Assembly: GCA_001414485.1 (NCBI GenBank)
Contig: LLEY01000088.1
Location: 62,001 to 126,000 of the forward strand
DNA from: Calycina herbarum
Taxonomy: Eukaryota; Ascomycota; Leotiomycetes; Helotiales; Pezizellaceae
Reading direction: 5' to 3'
DNA: 64,000 nucleotides
In this document: in pieces, positions 26,801 through 40,126 of the stretch
Position numbering within the stretch: the stretch's first letter is position 1
Layout of the letters: each line of letters starts with the position of its first letter
Program-made: the position numbers and the translations under genes
Notes under the pieces: model-generated
Told to the model about the DNA's origin: nothing
What the model saw: only the letters and a program-made list of their open reading frames with translations
Database searches by the model: none

Positions 26801-29773
26801 AGTTCTATATATTATAGACGAAGCTACTCGCTTTTAAGCTAGCAGATAGTTAAAGACTATAAAGACAAAGCACGTCTAAGACAAGTTAAAAGAATACTAG
26901 ATAGACGTCTATTTAAGACCTCCGGATATTATTACTATAGATACTAGAACTAACTTCGTAAGTAAGGAATTCAACGAATATATAAGAGCCGCGAGAATTA
27001 TAGTAGAAAGTATTCTAGTAGAAGTATACTAATCGGTTAGAATCGTCGAACGATACTATAGACTAGTACGACGAGTATATCAAGTAATATACGAAGACTA
27101 TCTAGATCTTACAAAAGAGACAGCTCTTTAGATAGTATTCAAGGCTATTAACGACATAGCTAGACCGAATAGATTAGTTCCTACTATACTAGTATTTAGA
27201 GCTTACCCTCGAATAACTTAATAAAACGCCTCTTCTTCTAATAATATTAGATAAGCTAATATAGTTAAGCGAGCTTCTTAAGAAGTTGCGAAGTACCGCG
27301 CTAAGAGACAAGTTAATAACCCTCTTAATACTTATAACGGACTATTAAATCACCTAAAGAATATACTCCTTAGATCTAATATATAGGTCTAGAGAGAGAT
27401 ACTAAATAAGAAGAGTAAATAGACAGGACTATATTAGCTTTTAAGTATCAAAGATAAGAATGTTATTATTATACTAAATAGTAGTATAAGATTCTAATCT
27501 ATAGTAGTAAAGCCTTAATTTAGTAAAATTATCAAAGAGCTAGAGCTCTTAATTCTAGAAATATTATAAAGTAATAGTTAAGACTAGGATACTAATCTAG
27601 AAGAAAGACTTATAAAATTACTAGTAAAGAGAGAACGTAGAAGATCTTAAAAGAAGCTATCTAAAGAAGAAGAAGCTAAAGTATACGTTATCGACATATA
27701 CGGTATTTCTTAAGATTACTAGTAACTTAACGATTTTAGAGACTTCGATATTAAGATATTTATATCGATCGATAGTATAGTTTATATAAATTATACTAAT
27801 TCCTATAGACTAGAGATTAACAGATTAATCGAAAGAGGTGTAATAAAGTTTATTACTCTAGATAAGTTACTAGATAGCGCTAATCTTTTTAATTTATAAT
27901 TTATTAACTAAGTTAAATTCAGTAGTATAGATAAAGCCTTTAAAAAGTCACGATTTATAGTATATATATAGAACGATTTAGCTAAGAAGATAGTACTTAC
28001 TTAGTTACCTACGATTTAATATATAAGTATAAGAATTATTCTTATTATCGTAGCTTTATATCTATATCTCGACCTTCTTTTATATAATATTATCTAAGCA
28101 TATACTTAGTCTAAGAGTAAGCTATAACTACACCGTCGAAAGTTTATATAACTACTAAAGAATATACTAGAATAGATTAGATTATTAATTAAGATATTAC
28201 TACTCTTATATAGTATTCTAGAAGCTGGATTATACTAGTTCGCTACTTACTATAAATTCCTTCTTAAATTCCTTAGAATAACCTAATTAACATTCGATTC
28301 TTATGTACTATTAGTTAATAAAACTAGATCCTTTAGGATTATTAGATTATAAACTAACGATATACTAATCTTAGAAGACAGTACCTTTATTAAGAAAGAA
28401 GATACTAAGAGAAAGGAAGCCAAGTTCGACGCTAAGGAAAGAGAAGAGCTTATAGTCGATTACGCTTTGAAATTCAATAGAGGTATTATTATATACTAGA
28501 AAGACGGATCGATACTTTTAACCTAGGATTATACTAAGAACCTTAAGCTAGTAAGCACTGAATTAATTAAATTAAAGAGCTCTTACGAGGATATATACTA
28601 TAACGTTACTATAAGAGATTAATTCATTATATAACGAGCTTAAGAAGCTTATCTTACAACTGTATTATAACTAGAAGTAGCTTTTACACTGTCTTTTACT
28701 ACCTAGTCGACTAATCTACTTCTAAAAGACGTTGAAGCTTTAAACAAGGTTCTATAGTAGTAAATAGAGAATATAGAGCGTAGACTTAAGTTTATTACTT
28801 TAGATTATTCCTCGCTTAAGCTTATGCTTTTTACTAATTCCTCTTTTATAAATAACAACGATTATACTTCCTAGATTAGATATGTAATTATATTAGCCGA
28901 CGCTGCTAATAATAGTAATATCGTCTATTAGTCCTCTACTAAGTATAAGAGAGTTACTAGAAGTATTCTAGTAGCTGAATTATACGCTTTAAGCAACGGT
29001 TTTAATATAGTAGAAGTTATTAAATCTACGATAGAATTAATACTTAAGATTAAGATTCCACTTGTTATTTACACCGACTCTAAGAGTGTTTACGAGTATC
29101 TAGTAAAGCTTAGTAATACTAAGGAGAAGCGTTTAATAATTGATATTATATATCTAAGACAAGCTTATAAAAGACGCGAGATATCGGAAGTTAAATAGAT
29201 CGATAGAGATAGTAATTCTATAGACGCTATAACTAAAGCTATAGCTTATAATACTTTAACCTAGCTGATTAATACGAATAAGATTACTATTAAAGTTACG
29301 GAATAGGTTAAGAGAGACGAAGTAGTTATAAGAGATATTTGTCAGAGCTTGTAGCAAGTGCTAATAAATTGAACTATAGAGGCTGTCTATATATAAGAAG
29401 ATTCGATTGTTCTTTCTAAGCTAGAGTCCTTACTAACTTATATACTTAGTTAGCTCTTTCTAGAGGGTTCTGCTAAGGGTACTCTCGAAGGTTCTATTAC
29501 GTCCATGCGTTGCCAAGCGAGGTTACGTGAATACGTCGCTGGAGTACTCCGAGACTTATTCTACGAGTCTAACCCTTGATAATATTAACGACGGTAGTAG
29601 TAGTAGAAGTAAAGAGAATTTATTACTAGAATAAGACGCTAGATAGAGCGCTCTTATTAGTTAGAGATACGAAGAGAGGATTTTAATTAGTTAGATTATA
29701 GATAGATTAATATAACCGATTTAAGTACTACGCTCTCGTTATAGACGACTACTACCTTTTAGAAAGTTACTAG

Positions 29774-29943
29774 TGTTATTATATAAGTGAATAAGCCTCT
29801 GACTTATATCTATCCACGTGACTAGCACGCTAGTACCACGCTAGCATAAGCATAAATAGTCGTACTTCGAGTATCTAGAATAGTTGTAGAGAATATAATA
29901 CGTATATATAACTAGACAGATTTATAACTAAGTTATACTAATA
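29774..29943 (+). repeat. LTR, right copy of copia element C
   Basis: 170 bp, matching 17116-17282 with a 3-nt indel near the start. Confidence 0.75.
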
Positions 29944-32224
29944 ATAGCTTTATATCTTTAATTAAGACGTTTAGCTTCTTTAAAGCTATTAGAGAAAGGA
30001 AATTACCCGTTGCTTTAGAGTTAATTAGAACTCGGAGTTTCTTTTCTCTTATCTTTACTATTACTATAAGTTGATTTTCTCTAGTAGTAGTATAAATTTC
30101 TAGTTTAATATAATAAACCTTAAATCTTCGTTCGCTAGTATTCTCTTTCTAAGATACTAGGAAGAATATTACCTTTTTCTTATTAGAAAAGACTACCTTA
30201 TATATTAGACTATCTTCTATAGTTCTCTTAGATTCTAGAAGAATTCTAACAAAGTATCTCTTTATTAACTAGTCTAATATAATACGTAGTTTATATTAAA
30301 CCTATTTAACAGTTACCTCTTATAAGATTTCAGTAACCTATTATTTACCTTCTACTAGTTAGTAAAATTCCTAGATTAGAGCAGCTTATAGGTTTACTTA
30401 AATAACTCTAAATATCTACTAATTATCTAATCTCTTAAATAATATCACTATTCTCTTTTCTACTCTTAGAATCTAATACTTCTTATTAATTTCTAACTTA
30501 TAGTCTTAGCTAGATAAGTAGGTAGTAATATCTAACTTCGGATATCTGTTATATTTATTAAAACTCTTTAGATAATTCTATTTCTATTTAGTAGTATTTC
30601 CTTTTATATTAGTAACTATTTATAAGTCTCTCTTCTCTAGGTAGTTATTTAGTACTATCTATTTCAGTCTAGGTTTCTTAAATTCGATAGTTTTTCTTCT
30701 AGTAATAAGACTAACTATTATTACTCGGTCTTATTTATTCTAAACTATTATATAGATAGTTAAGACTATAGAGTTAATTCCCTAAGTAGAATATAAGCTC
30801 TAAAAATCAGGTTTCTAGTTTTCTATATATATCTATCTATTCTCTCTCTTAAAGATTCTAATAAATACCTATATCTCGCCTTATTTAAGCTTATATATTC
30901 TTAGGTCTATTTCTAATAAGTTAGATATTAATTCTAATAACTCTAATAAACTTATTAATAGTAGTAATTCGTATTCTACTTAAAGAGGTAATTTATATTC
31001 TATCTCTAACCGTATATTATAATATTCTCTAAGAAGTAGATTTCTACTATTATTAGTATCTTATATCTTACTAACTTATAACTTAATTCCTTCGTTTAGC
31101 TATAGATATATAACGCCTGCTATTATATCTAAGATATCTGTTTTAATCTACGTACTATATTCTCTAGCTTTGAGTTTATTATCTATAAGTTCAATTTTAT
31201 TAAGTAAAGCTACTTCTTTTCAAATAGTAGTATTAATCTATTCTTTCTCTTTAAAGTCTTTCTTCTTACTATACTTAATTACTCTATAACTAGAGAGGCT
31301 ATAGTTATAATATAAGTTCTACTTACGTCGACGATTTCGCTTTTCCTAGAAAAGTTCTCTTTTCTTTAAAAAGATCTTTTTCTATATAGTATTTACTTTC
31401 TTACTATATTTAGTATAAGAGTGTTTCTACTTTTCTAACTCTTTACTCTTCTCTCTATATCTAGAGTTACTCTTCCTAAATTTATATAAGCGGTTATCTA
31501 ACTAAACAACCTTCTTAATTATACTTATAATAGTTTAAAACTATAAGTTTTATTTAGCTATTTTCTTACGAATATATATCTTTAATTCTCTATAAAAGAG
31601 TTCTATAAGAGTAATAGTATTCTATTCCGATTTTGTTCTATAATATTAGAATTTATTAGTATAATTTATTACTAATCCGGTTTAGTATAAATCTAAAAGC
31701 TTATATATAGTAGTTCGGATTACGTCGAAGTCTCTAAAGACTTTTCTAATAGTTGTCTTAAATTCTCTCTAAGATTTAAATATAATCTTAGTTAACTCTA
31801 TCTTTCTATTCTTATCTTTATTCTTAAAGAATTCTTCTAAGTATAGCTAAGCCTATTCCAACGCTGCCTCTCTTAGGTAGAAGATAGTGAAAATAGTTCG
31901 TAAATTATAATTACCTTCGAATTTATCAGAGTTAAAGTTAAAGTAGATATCTATTTAAAGAAGGAATAAGTCGAGTTTCTTTCGCTTTCTATAATATATA
32001 TCTAGTATCTTAACTTTAATAGACTTAAGTATTTCAATCTTATAGAGCTTAGAGACGTCTAGTATACTAATATTATCGTCGTTTCTAACTAACTATATAC
32101 TAGTAGGTATTCTTCTAATAACACTTCTAGACGTTCTTACGACGTTAACTCGACTAGTATTCGAGCTAGCTACAGCGAGGGTTGCTAAGGCTATAGCGAC
32201 TAAACTTCTAAGTAGGTACTTAAA

Positions 32225-32684
32225 GTATAATAAAACTTAATCGAACTAAATAAAGATAACTAAGTCTTCGAAGGTTAGTATATAGGTAAGAAGTATAGAT
32301 ATACTAGGTTGTTTACTTAGAAGTAAACTCGTTACTTATATTAAAGATATTAAATAAGATAATAAGATTAATAACTAAAGTTAAGTATAAAGCTTCTATC
32401 TAATAGTAGACGTGCTAGTTCTTATATAGAATCTTCGTTCTTTTCTAGATAGATAGAATCGTCTATCGTCCTAGTTAACTAGATCGCCTAGGTCGCTAGT
32501 TAACCTAGGTAATCCTCTTATCACGTAATCTCTAACGTGTTTCTAATAGATAAGATCCTAGAATTCTAAATACCTTTTATATTACAGATTCTCTTCTATA
32601 TTACCTTCTATTTCCTAGATATTATATCTTATTCTATTAAAGCGTTGTCTAGACTACTTACTATATAAAACGTAATTTATAATA
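32225..32684 (-). repeat. LTR, right copy of the outer gypsy element
   Basis: 460 bp, matching 5213-5645 but with a short local duplication around 32,460-32,515 (ctagttaac-type repeat). Followed by the TSD gtcga. Confidence 0.85.
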
Positions 32685-34298
32685 GTCGAGCCTATTCCTC
32701 TACCTTCTTTTAAGCTAATACGTCTTATATATTCTCTATAGTAAGTATATCTTCTTAATAGACCCGAGTCTTTTTAGCTCTATAGCGCTTACTAAGTGCT
32801 TTATTTACCTTATGAAAGATATATACTATAGCTAATAATAAAGTTATCTTATAAGCTAATAGCTCTATACTCTTTGCTAATACAGCTATAGTCTTGAAAA
32901 TAGAGATTAGTAAGCTTTCTTAATAGCGTGAAATACGATTCTTAACTAAAGTTGTTTATAAAAGAGCGTTAGTTAGATTACGAGAGGTTTATAAGACCTA
33001 AGAGTTAGCAGCTATAGAGAGAGGTCTAGTAGGTATAGGAGTTCGTAATCGGATATTAAGCTTTAATATTATAGTCTAGAGATTAAAAGGTACTAAGCCA
33101 GCTCCGTAGAATCTAGCTTAGGTGTTCTAAGTTGTTATTAATTACTTATAAGCTATATAAAAGACTAAAAAGAACTCGACCTTAGTAATATAGTTGATAT
33201 AAGCTTTAATAAAGGTCTTAATTTAACGCTTATATATATATTTAAGAATAATAAAATATCTAATATTAAGTAGCTAGGTTAAATAAGAGGAATAAGAAGA
33301 TAGGTAAAGAGTAATAATATTATTAGCTTTATAATACTCTTGAAATATAGCTGATTTATAACTCTTATATCTATCTAATACTAGTATTTAATATAGCTCT
33401 TTCGTATAACTACGAGTATATTTATCGAAGTATCGTAGCTATTCTAAGCCTGTCTTATTATTAGTCTATCTATTATTTATAGTTTTAATAACCTAGTTAT
33501 ATAGGAGGCCGCTCTTAGTATACTAATTCGCGAGATAATTCTTCTCTTAAACTACTAAAAACAGAGGTACGTTTTAACTCTCGCTATTAATATAAGTAAT
33601 TACTATAGCTTATTCTCGATTACTAGGCTAAACTGCTTTATCTCTACTACGTTAATTAGCGCGAGTTATAACTATTACTAGGTAGATAATTTCTATTATA
33701 AACTCTGTCTTATTAAAGTTATAAAAGTCGTAGTCTAAAACACTGTATTTTACTCTTATATTCTTTATAAGTCGAAACTACGTACTAATAAGCTCTGGAT
33801 CTTTATATAAGGCTTCTTAAAAGTCGTAAACGCGATTAAAACACGTCTTTAATTCTAGTCGACGTTATATAAATCGATATATCTAGAGCTTATCGACGCG
33901 TTTTCTTCTCTATAATTTAAGAATATAATTCGTTATATCTTCTATACTAGCTAGTTAGAGTGTAAATCCTCTTATATCTAGATTAAGTATATATTAAATA
34001 AGTGTCTCTATTTCTAAGTCGTTTAATTTATAATAATTAGGTTTAGTTTTAAGATAATAGGTTTAGCTAGCTATTCTATATCGAAGTGTTATTTTAGAGA
34101 CTTTGTAGATTTTTATAGTAGAGCGATAACTAAGTTTTTTAGATATTCGAATAGCTTTAATAGCTAGGATAATTCGTACTTCTTAGGTTTAGATTTCTAT
34201 AGTTAGTTATTAAGAAAACGTATATTAAAGTTAGTAGAGAGTAAAGTAGAGGAAAGTATACTACTTAGTAATATACGCTACTTAGTAATAAACTACGT

Positions 34299-35017
34299 TA
34301 TTATTATTTAAATTAGTAAGTTATTATAACTAGCGAAAGTAATAATTAGATTAGATTAGATTAATCGCTATTAATTTAATCTAATTATCGCTTTTTAGTT
34401 ATTAATTATAATCTAATCTAATCTAATTATCGCTTTTTAGTTATTAATTATAATCTAATCTAATCTAATTACGTTAATTAGATTAATAATTAATTAATTA
34501 ATTAATATAATATATAATCGAGCCGGATACTCGGAATAGTATTCCGTCGCTTCGGAGCTTAAGTAAGACCTTCTAAGTAGTCTTTTTACAACGTAACTTC
34601 TTTATTTTAAGCTTTAATTAATTAACTATTAATTATATAATAATAAATATATATTATTATTATATATAATTACTAATATTAAGCTTTATAAGCCTTATAA
34701 ATACTTAGATATAACGATTCTATTCTCTTTATATTAGCTAGGAAGTATCGATAAACACCTGCTACTTCGGATCCTAGTAAGAGACTCTTTAGTTAAGCTG
34801 CTCTGATTATTTCAAAGTAATATAATAGACTCTCTTAAGAGACCTTTGAGGCTATTACTAGCTTAAAGAGCTAGGGCTTCTATATAGAGAAAGAGATAGA
34901 GAAAGAGAAGAAGAAGAGAGTAAAGAAGAAGAAAGAAGAGAAGAAGAATAGAAAGAAAGAGCCCGAGTTTAAGAATAACTACTTTATTATTAATTAGTAT
35001 ATATATATAATTATATA
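34299..35017. repeat. AT-rich spacer with tandem repeats and a purine-rich tract
   Basis: At 34,345-34,500 a unit containing ctaatctaatctaatt and cgctttttagttattaatt recurs at least twice in tandem. At about 34,880-34,970 there is an almost pure purine run on the plus strand (gaagaagaagagagtaaag type). A related purine-rich stretch recurs near 40,480-40,530 with similar flanks (aactactttat), so both are copies of one dispersed repeat, possibly the lysine-rich end of a decayed coding sequence. No gene is supported. Confidence 0.5.
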
Positions 35018-36878
35018 ACGTGGTTTATTAGAACTCGGATTATATTAGAAACCGGATTAATTTTAGCGAATTCCTAACTCTCTTTCTTTATAACATGTTT
35101 TTTCTACTATATATTATATTAGTTATTCTATAAGAATTAAAAATCATTCTAGCTATCGAGGCTATTCGAATATCTAAAAAGCTAAGCTGTCGGAAGACTA
35201 TAAAGCTCTATAGAGTACTCTTTTCTATACTAAATAGTAGAATAAACAGCCGAACTACTCTCTCTAAGCGACGGCTAGTAAACGTTAAATTATCTAAGTT
35301 AGAAGAGGAAGTAATTATTTAGAATATACTTAATCTAGATTTAAGAGAGTTTATACCCTAGCTAGGTAGCGTAGAAGATATAGCGAATTATATACTCGAA
35401 TCGTAAGAGAGAAAACGCGTTAGTAAGCTCTAGATATATTAATTTATATAATAATAACTAGCTTTTAAGACGCGTTTTAATCGCGTTTATAATTTCTAAA
35501 GAGCCTTATACGAAGATTCTAAGCTAATTAGCTCGTAGTTCCGACTAGTTGAAAATATAAGAGTAAAATATAGTATTTTAAACTACGACTTCTATAACTT
35601 CGACGAAACCGGGTTTATAATAGATATAATTTACTCTATAATAGTTATAACCTATATAGATCAACGTAATAGAGGTAAGGCAGTTTAGCTAGAGAATTAG
35701 GAATAGACTATAGTAATTACTTATATTAATAGTAAAGGCTAGAGTGTCTCTTTATTTCTAGTAGTTTAAAGTAAGAACTATCTTTTAAATTAGTATATAG
35801 ACGGCGGCCTTCTACTTAACTAGGTTATTAAACCGATAAGTAACAGATAGACAAATGATAAGACGAGTCTAGAATAGCTAAAACCCTTTAATAAATATAC
35901 TACTACTTATATAAAGAGTCTATATTAAATACTAGTATTAGATAGATATAAGAGTTATAAATCAGCTAAGTTCTAAGAGTACTATAAAGTATATAATATT
36001 ATAACTCTTAGACTACCTTCTTATTCGTTTTATCTAACCTAGCTACTTAATATTAGATGCTTTATTATATTAAAGCAGGCGTATAGTCGATAGATTAAGA
36101 CGTTTATCAAAGCTTATATTAACTATATTACAAAGGTAGAGTTCTTTCTAGCCTTTATAATAGTATATAGAGAATCTATAATAGCCTAAAACGCTTAGAC
36201 TAGATTCTATAGAGCTGGCTTAGTACCTTTTAACTTATAAGTAGTGCTTTTAAAGCTTAATATAAAGTTATAAACTCTAACTCCTTCTAGACTCTCTACT
36301 ACTAATACTAATCCTTAGGTCTCCTAGACCTCTTCTAACCTAACTAAAGCTCTTTTATAAATAACACTTATTTGAAATTAAATTACCTGTTATTAAGAGA
36401 GCTCGCTAACTCTACTCTTCGAGACAGTTGCTATATTAGCTAAGAGTATAGAGCGAATAGCTTATAAGATAACTCTTCTATCTACTAAGGTATATACTCT
36501 TTAAGCAGCTAGTAAAGCCTTAAGCAAACGCTATAGAGCTAAAAAAGACTCGTGTCTATTAAAGAGATACACTTATAGTAGAGGATATATAGAATATTAT
36601 AGCCTAGAAGGATATAGATAAGCAGATATAACGCGACGTATATATAGCGGGGGGTAGTCGTAAGAAGAGTTAACTATCTAAGCGACACTATAGAATCTAT
36701 AGAAAAGCTAGTTATAACGTACGAACTTGTTAAAAAGCTGTAGATATATCTAGTTCCTCGGATTCTAAGTAGTTTTAGTTAATTTAATATATTATAGTTA
36801 ATTTATTAATATTCTAAGTTTAATACTAAGGAAAACTAATCCGGTTTCTAATATAATCTAGGTTCTAATAAACTACGT
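35018..36878 (+). mobile_element. Fot1/pogo-type DNA transposon, complete ends, RIP-mutated
   Basis: Terminal inverted repeats of about 47 bp: 35018 onward reads acgtggtttattagaac, and the complement of 36878 backward reads acgtagtttattagaac. TA target duplications lie at 35016-35017 and 36879-36880. Total length is 1,861 bp, the size expected for a Fot1-like element. The central region carries one decayed transposase on the plus strand. Confidence 0.9.
35130..36570 (+). pseudogene. Decayed DDE (Fot1/pogo) transposase
   Basis: Recognisable family stretches in order: a CENP-B-like N-terminal helix-turn-helix region at about 35,130-35,460; YDFYNFDETGF at about 35,580, holding the first catalytic Asp; LVLDRYKSYKSAKF at about 35,935 (canonical LDGHxSH, second Asp); and ITLRLPSYSFYLT at about 36,000 (canonical LPPHSSHLLQPLD). 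Many TAG stops occur at Gln/Trp positions. The His and Gly losses in the second motif are also RIP-type transitions. It would have mobilised the element by cut-and-paste at TA sites; it is now dead. Confidence 0.8.
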
Positions 36879-37540
36879 TAGTAATTAATTATATTAATTA
36901 ATTTATTCTTATGCTAATTATACCTTTTAACTATTTAGAATTATCTATTATCTATTAAATATAAAAGATAGATATACTAACTAGAGACGAGTAAGATATT
37001 AGAATATAAGATTAAGTTAAATTAAATAGCTACTTATATACCTTTTTAGAACCTATTAGATTAGACCTCTAAATCAACGCCGACCTTACTTAGACCTTTT
37101 TATAAAAACAAGTAATATCTTTTAATATAATTAAGTTAGATATTATACTAGAGTCTAGGTTAGATATAATTTAAAGGTTAAGAATAGCTAATATATAATT
37201 ATTCTAGAAAGAACGTAGCGAACTTAAGAACGGTTATACTATCTTACTAGACAAATTACTCTTATATAGAGATTAGCTTTATATTTAAAGAAATATTAAA
37301 CTCTATATAAATCTGATCTAAGAAGTCTACGACTAAGTATCTAGTACTTACCTAAGTACTGGAAAGATATACTAGTTACTAGTATTCGTCTACTACTAGG
37401 TTAGAATAGATTTAGACTATAAAATATACGTAGCTAACTACCGAGCGTATAGATACTCTTTTTCTTAATAGACTAAATAATAAGGATTCCTTTATCTACT
37501 ACTAGTGCTCGACTATTTAATATAGTATTTATATATAGAC

Positions 37541-37794
37541 TATTACAGCGCTAGTCTATAACCTGGAAGAATACACGTGATAAGCACGTAACCTTATCTT
37601 AGTAATTACCTCGGTAATAAGAATATACTAGAATAACGACGCTGGAATAACGAGCTTTATAGTTACTAAGTAACCTCTTTCCTCTAGCTATATATACTAT
37701 GTTACTCTCGTAGATAGAACTATAGCTTTAAATTCTCGAATATATATATATATATATACTCTTATACCTTTGTCTTTAGTTATAGATTATAATA
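37541..37794. repeat. Solo LTR, distinct family, inserted in the gypsy fragment
   Basis: 254 bp that interrupts sequence continuous in element A. Flanked by the 5-bp duplication tagac (37536-37540 and 37795-37799). Starts tattacagcgc and ends ttataata. No internal domain, so it is the product of LTR-LTR recombination. Confidence 0.75.
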
Positions 37795-38059
37795 TAGACT
37801 TTAAGTTATTTCTAAAGAATAAGTATAGATATAATACTATACTAGTATTTATTAACTACCTTAGAAAGGATTCGGTCTCTATACTATGCTACTCTACTAT
37901 CGACGCTAGAGAACTAGTATAGCTTTTTATATAATAGATCTACTGTTTTAGTTACTACTCTAAATCGATTACGTCTAATAGAGAACTATAATTCGTCTCG
38001 GCTTTTTAGACGGAATTCTATTATATTATTAGTATTAAGCTTAAGCTTTATATAGTATA

Positions 38060-38340
38060 TATAACGGCACGAAACGGATACTACTACAAAAGAGGCATAT
38101 AGAAGTGCGTTCGATAGAATGACATATCCGAATACTAGGCTCTAATACGAAGGAAAAGACTAAATTAGTCTTTCCTCAAGAGAGAGTAAGAGCATCTATA
38201 TACAAGAGGGCCGGATAATAACAAAAGTCTATACCGATCCGGCTCTGACAATTCCGAAACCATCTGTGCCGTACTATACTCGGCACGTATTCTTAGCTGT
38301 TCCGATAGCTCGGCAATTCTATCAATAGCTGGCTATCACA
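38060..38340 (-). repeat. Solo LTR of the element A/B gypsy family
   Basis: 281 bp, starting tataacggcacg and ending ctatcaca, flanked by gtata (38055-38059 and 38341-38345). It interrupts integrase sequence of the gypsy fragment. It keeps many cg/ca/tg steps and is clearly less RIP-mutated than its surroundings, so it is a young insertion. Confidence 0.85.
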
Positions 38341-39360
38341 GTATACTATAAATAAATAGATAGTTAGATAGAGATTATAAGCTGATATATTAACTAGAAA
38401 CTAAGGCCTTTTATAACCTACTATTAAGACAACTAAAGCGAGTTAATTACTTTTATAAACAGAGTATAAATAACTCTTCTATACTCGTCTATTAATATAA
38501 CCTCTTATTAGCTTAAGTTCGGACTTGATTCGAGAACCTCGTAGAACTAGAATATATCTAAGACTTCTATTCTACGAGAACGATTAAATTATAATAAAGT
38601 AGAAGAAATAGCTAGACGTATATACTCTACTTAGAACGTAGTTAAAGATAATATAAGTAAAGCCTAGTAAAGAATATAAGATAGTACGAATTAGTACTAA
38701 AGAGCTATTAACTAGAACGTTAGTAATAAAGTCTACTTATTAACTAAAAACCTTAAAATAAATCAACTTAGTCGAAAGCTAGCTAAATAGTAGACGAGAA
38801 TCTTTTAAATACTAGAACGTATAAGATACTCTTATAAACTAAAACTCTTAGAAGGATTATTAATTTATAATATTTTCGTCTTAGACATACTATCTAAGAA
38901 CCTAAATAACTCTCTACCTAGATAGAAAGCGCTAGAGCTACTTCTAGAGATTATTTAGAGTATATAAGAATAAGAAGTTTAAGAGATTCTTACTAGTAGA
39001 CTTTTTAGAAGAAAGCTATAATACTAAGTAAAATAGGTTAACTACTATTTAGACTCTATCTAGTATTCTACTAATAACTTTAAAAGTTTACTATATCTTC
39101 TAAGGAATTTCTATATTAAATATCTAGAGGAACCGAGACTACCTCGACTCCTCTCTAAATAGATATATATATAGAAGATATATAAGAACTAATAAACTAA
39201 ATTACTACTAAAATAAATACCTCTGATATCTCTTTAATACTCTACCGATACCGCTCTAATACGCGAAGCTTCGAGAACAAGTCTTTTTTAAGAGAGAGAG
39301 ATATAATAGCTAGTTATTAAGAATTACTAAGGTTACGTAATAGCTAAGGTTACGTGCTAG

Positions 39361-40126
39361 AGGAGATATAAGCTAGGTCTAGAAATATATATAGAAAGGA
39401 TTAGAAAGCGCTCTACTATTATCTTAGATATTAGAGATTATATATTCTATAGCTTTTTTAAAAGAACGAGATATTATTTTAATTATATATATAAGCTTCT
39501 TAGAGACGATTATAAAGTACTTATATATCTTCTACTCTTCTTAAATTAATATAATAATAGCTTCGATTCTTATAATAATCTTTAGAATAGTTATACTTAA
39601 TAGATAGTATATAAGAGAAGTAAATATTTATAAAAGAAGAAGTAGCTTAAGATATTATAGTTTAGACATAATTCTTTAAATTAATTATATATAATATAAT
39701 CTATTTAATATTATAAAAGTAATTTTTAAAGTATCTCTTAGCTCTCTTTTTCGCGCTCTCTTCTTTACTTATATAAAGTATTTACTCTTATAAAAAGTCT
39801 TTAAAGCTATTATACTTAGAGAAGATATATACTTATTTATAGTATTAGCGAATAGAGATTATAAGATCTTTAAAGCTTAATTTAATAGAATTAAATCAAG
39901 AATAATATAGTAGTAAGTACTCTACTATTATCTCTCTCTTCTTATATATCTCTACTACTTATAAACTTTAGTAGATAGAGTAATTATCTATTATAATTAT
40001 ATCTCGATTACTAGATACTCTATTATACTATAGTAGAATATCTTTCTCTAACTACTTCTTAAATATCTTAGCTATAATTACTCTCTAGAATAACTATCTC
40101 TTAGAGCGTACTATTATTCTAATTAG
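39361..40126. other. AT-rich RIP-mutated DNA of unknown origin
   Basis: Few ca/tg steps and no recognisable element end or coding motif. Probably remnants of an older repeat. Confidence 0.4.

Larger units (their letters stand above)
17116..29943 (+). mobile_element. Ty1/copia LTR retrotransposon (element C), split by a second copia element
   Basis: Paired short LTRs (17116-17282 and 29774-29943) share a long match including ccacgctagca and atataactagacagattt. Without the nested element (17577-23841), about 6.6 kb remains, normal for copia. The plus strand carries decayed pol. Integrase is at about 26,880-27,200 (RTNFVSKEFNEYI, later VERYYR). The RNase H end is at about 28,930-29,270 (LVAELYALSNGFN, then YTDSKSVYEYLVKL). 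Stops are mostly TAG. I found no clean target duplication: gctgc lies on the left and atagc on the right. Confidence 0.8.
5213..32684 (-). mobile_element. Ty3/gypsy LTR retrotransposon, minus orientation, split by two nested elements
   Basis: Two related LTRs (5213-5645 and 32225-32684) are flanked by the same 5-bp target duplication gtcga (5208-5212 and 32685-32689). Excluding the nested elements leaves about 7 kb. The minus strand carries decayed pol. Reverse-transcriptase sequence at about 16,100-16,560 includes a KLD motif and a YLDNILIF stretch (canonical YLDDILIF). Integrase sequence at about 6,900-7,080 corresponds to the HPQTDGQTER...QFAYN region. The gag side lies at about 29,950-32,220. 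In-frame stops are largely TAG/TAA at positions where this family has Gln or Trp. The element inserted into the Fot1-like transposon and was later hit by another gypsy element and a copia element. Confidence 0.85.
5002..34298 (-). mobile_element. Fot1/pogo-type DNA transposon, RIP-mutated and split by a gypsy element
   Basis: The outer ends are terminal inverted repeats. At the left, 5002 onward reads atatagtttattactaag; at the right, the complement of 34298 backward reads acgtagtttattactaag. Both lie next to the TA target duplication (5000-5001 and 34299-34300). Removing the inserted gypsy element (5213-32684 plus one TSD copy) leaves about 1.8 kb, the usual size for Fot1-like elements. The right-hand part (32,690-34,298) encodes, on the minus strand, a decayed DDE transposase. 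The stretch around 33,700-33,780 reads like the YNFDETGF motif, and further along there is an LVLDRYKSY-like stretch equivalent to the LDGHxSH motif of the family. Stops are mostly TAG where Gln or Trp is expected, as RIP produces. Not functional. Confidence 0.8.
36960..39302 (+). mobile_element. 3' fragment of a gypsy element related to element A
   Basis: This stretch aligns by eye with element A from about 11,400 to 14,440. It covers integrase, chromodomain and polypurine tract, ending at the LTR start tataatagc (39303). Only about 60 bp of LTR follow before the match is lost. The gag and RT parts are missing. Two solo LTRs interrupt it (37541-37794 and 38060-38340). It lacks the extra 1.3-kb antisense region of element A, like the third gypsy copy. 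Confidence 0.75.

Noticed and set aside
17116..29943. A target duplication for copia element C
   Set aside because: The flanking pentamers (gctgc and atagc) do not match even after allowing RIP changes, so none is claimed.
34345..34500. CRISPR-like array
   Set aside because: The repeats are AT-rich tandem satellite units without unique spacers, in a eukaryotic context.
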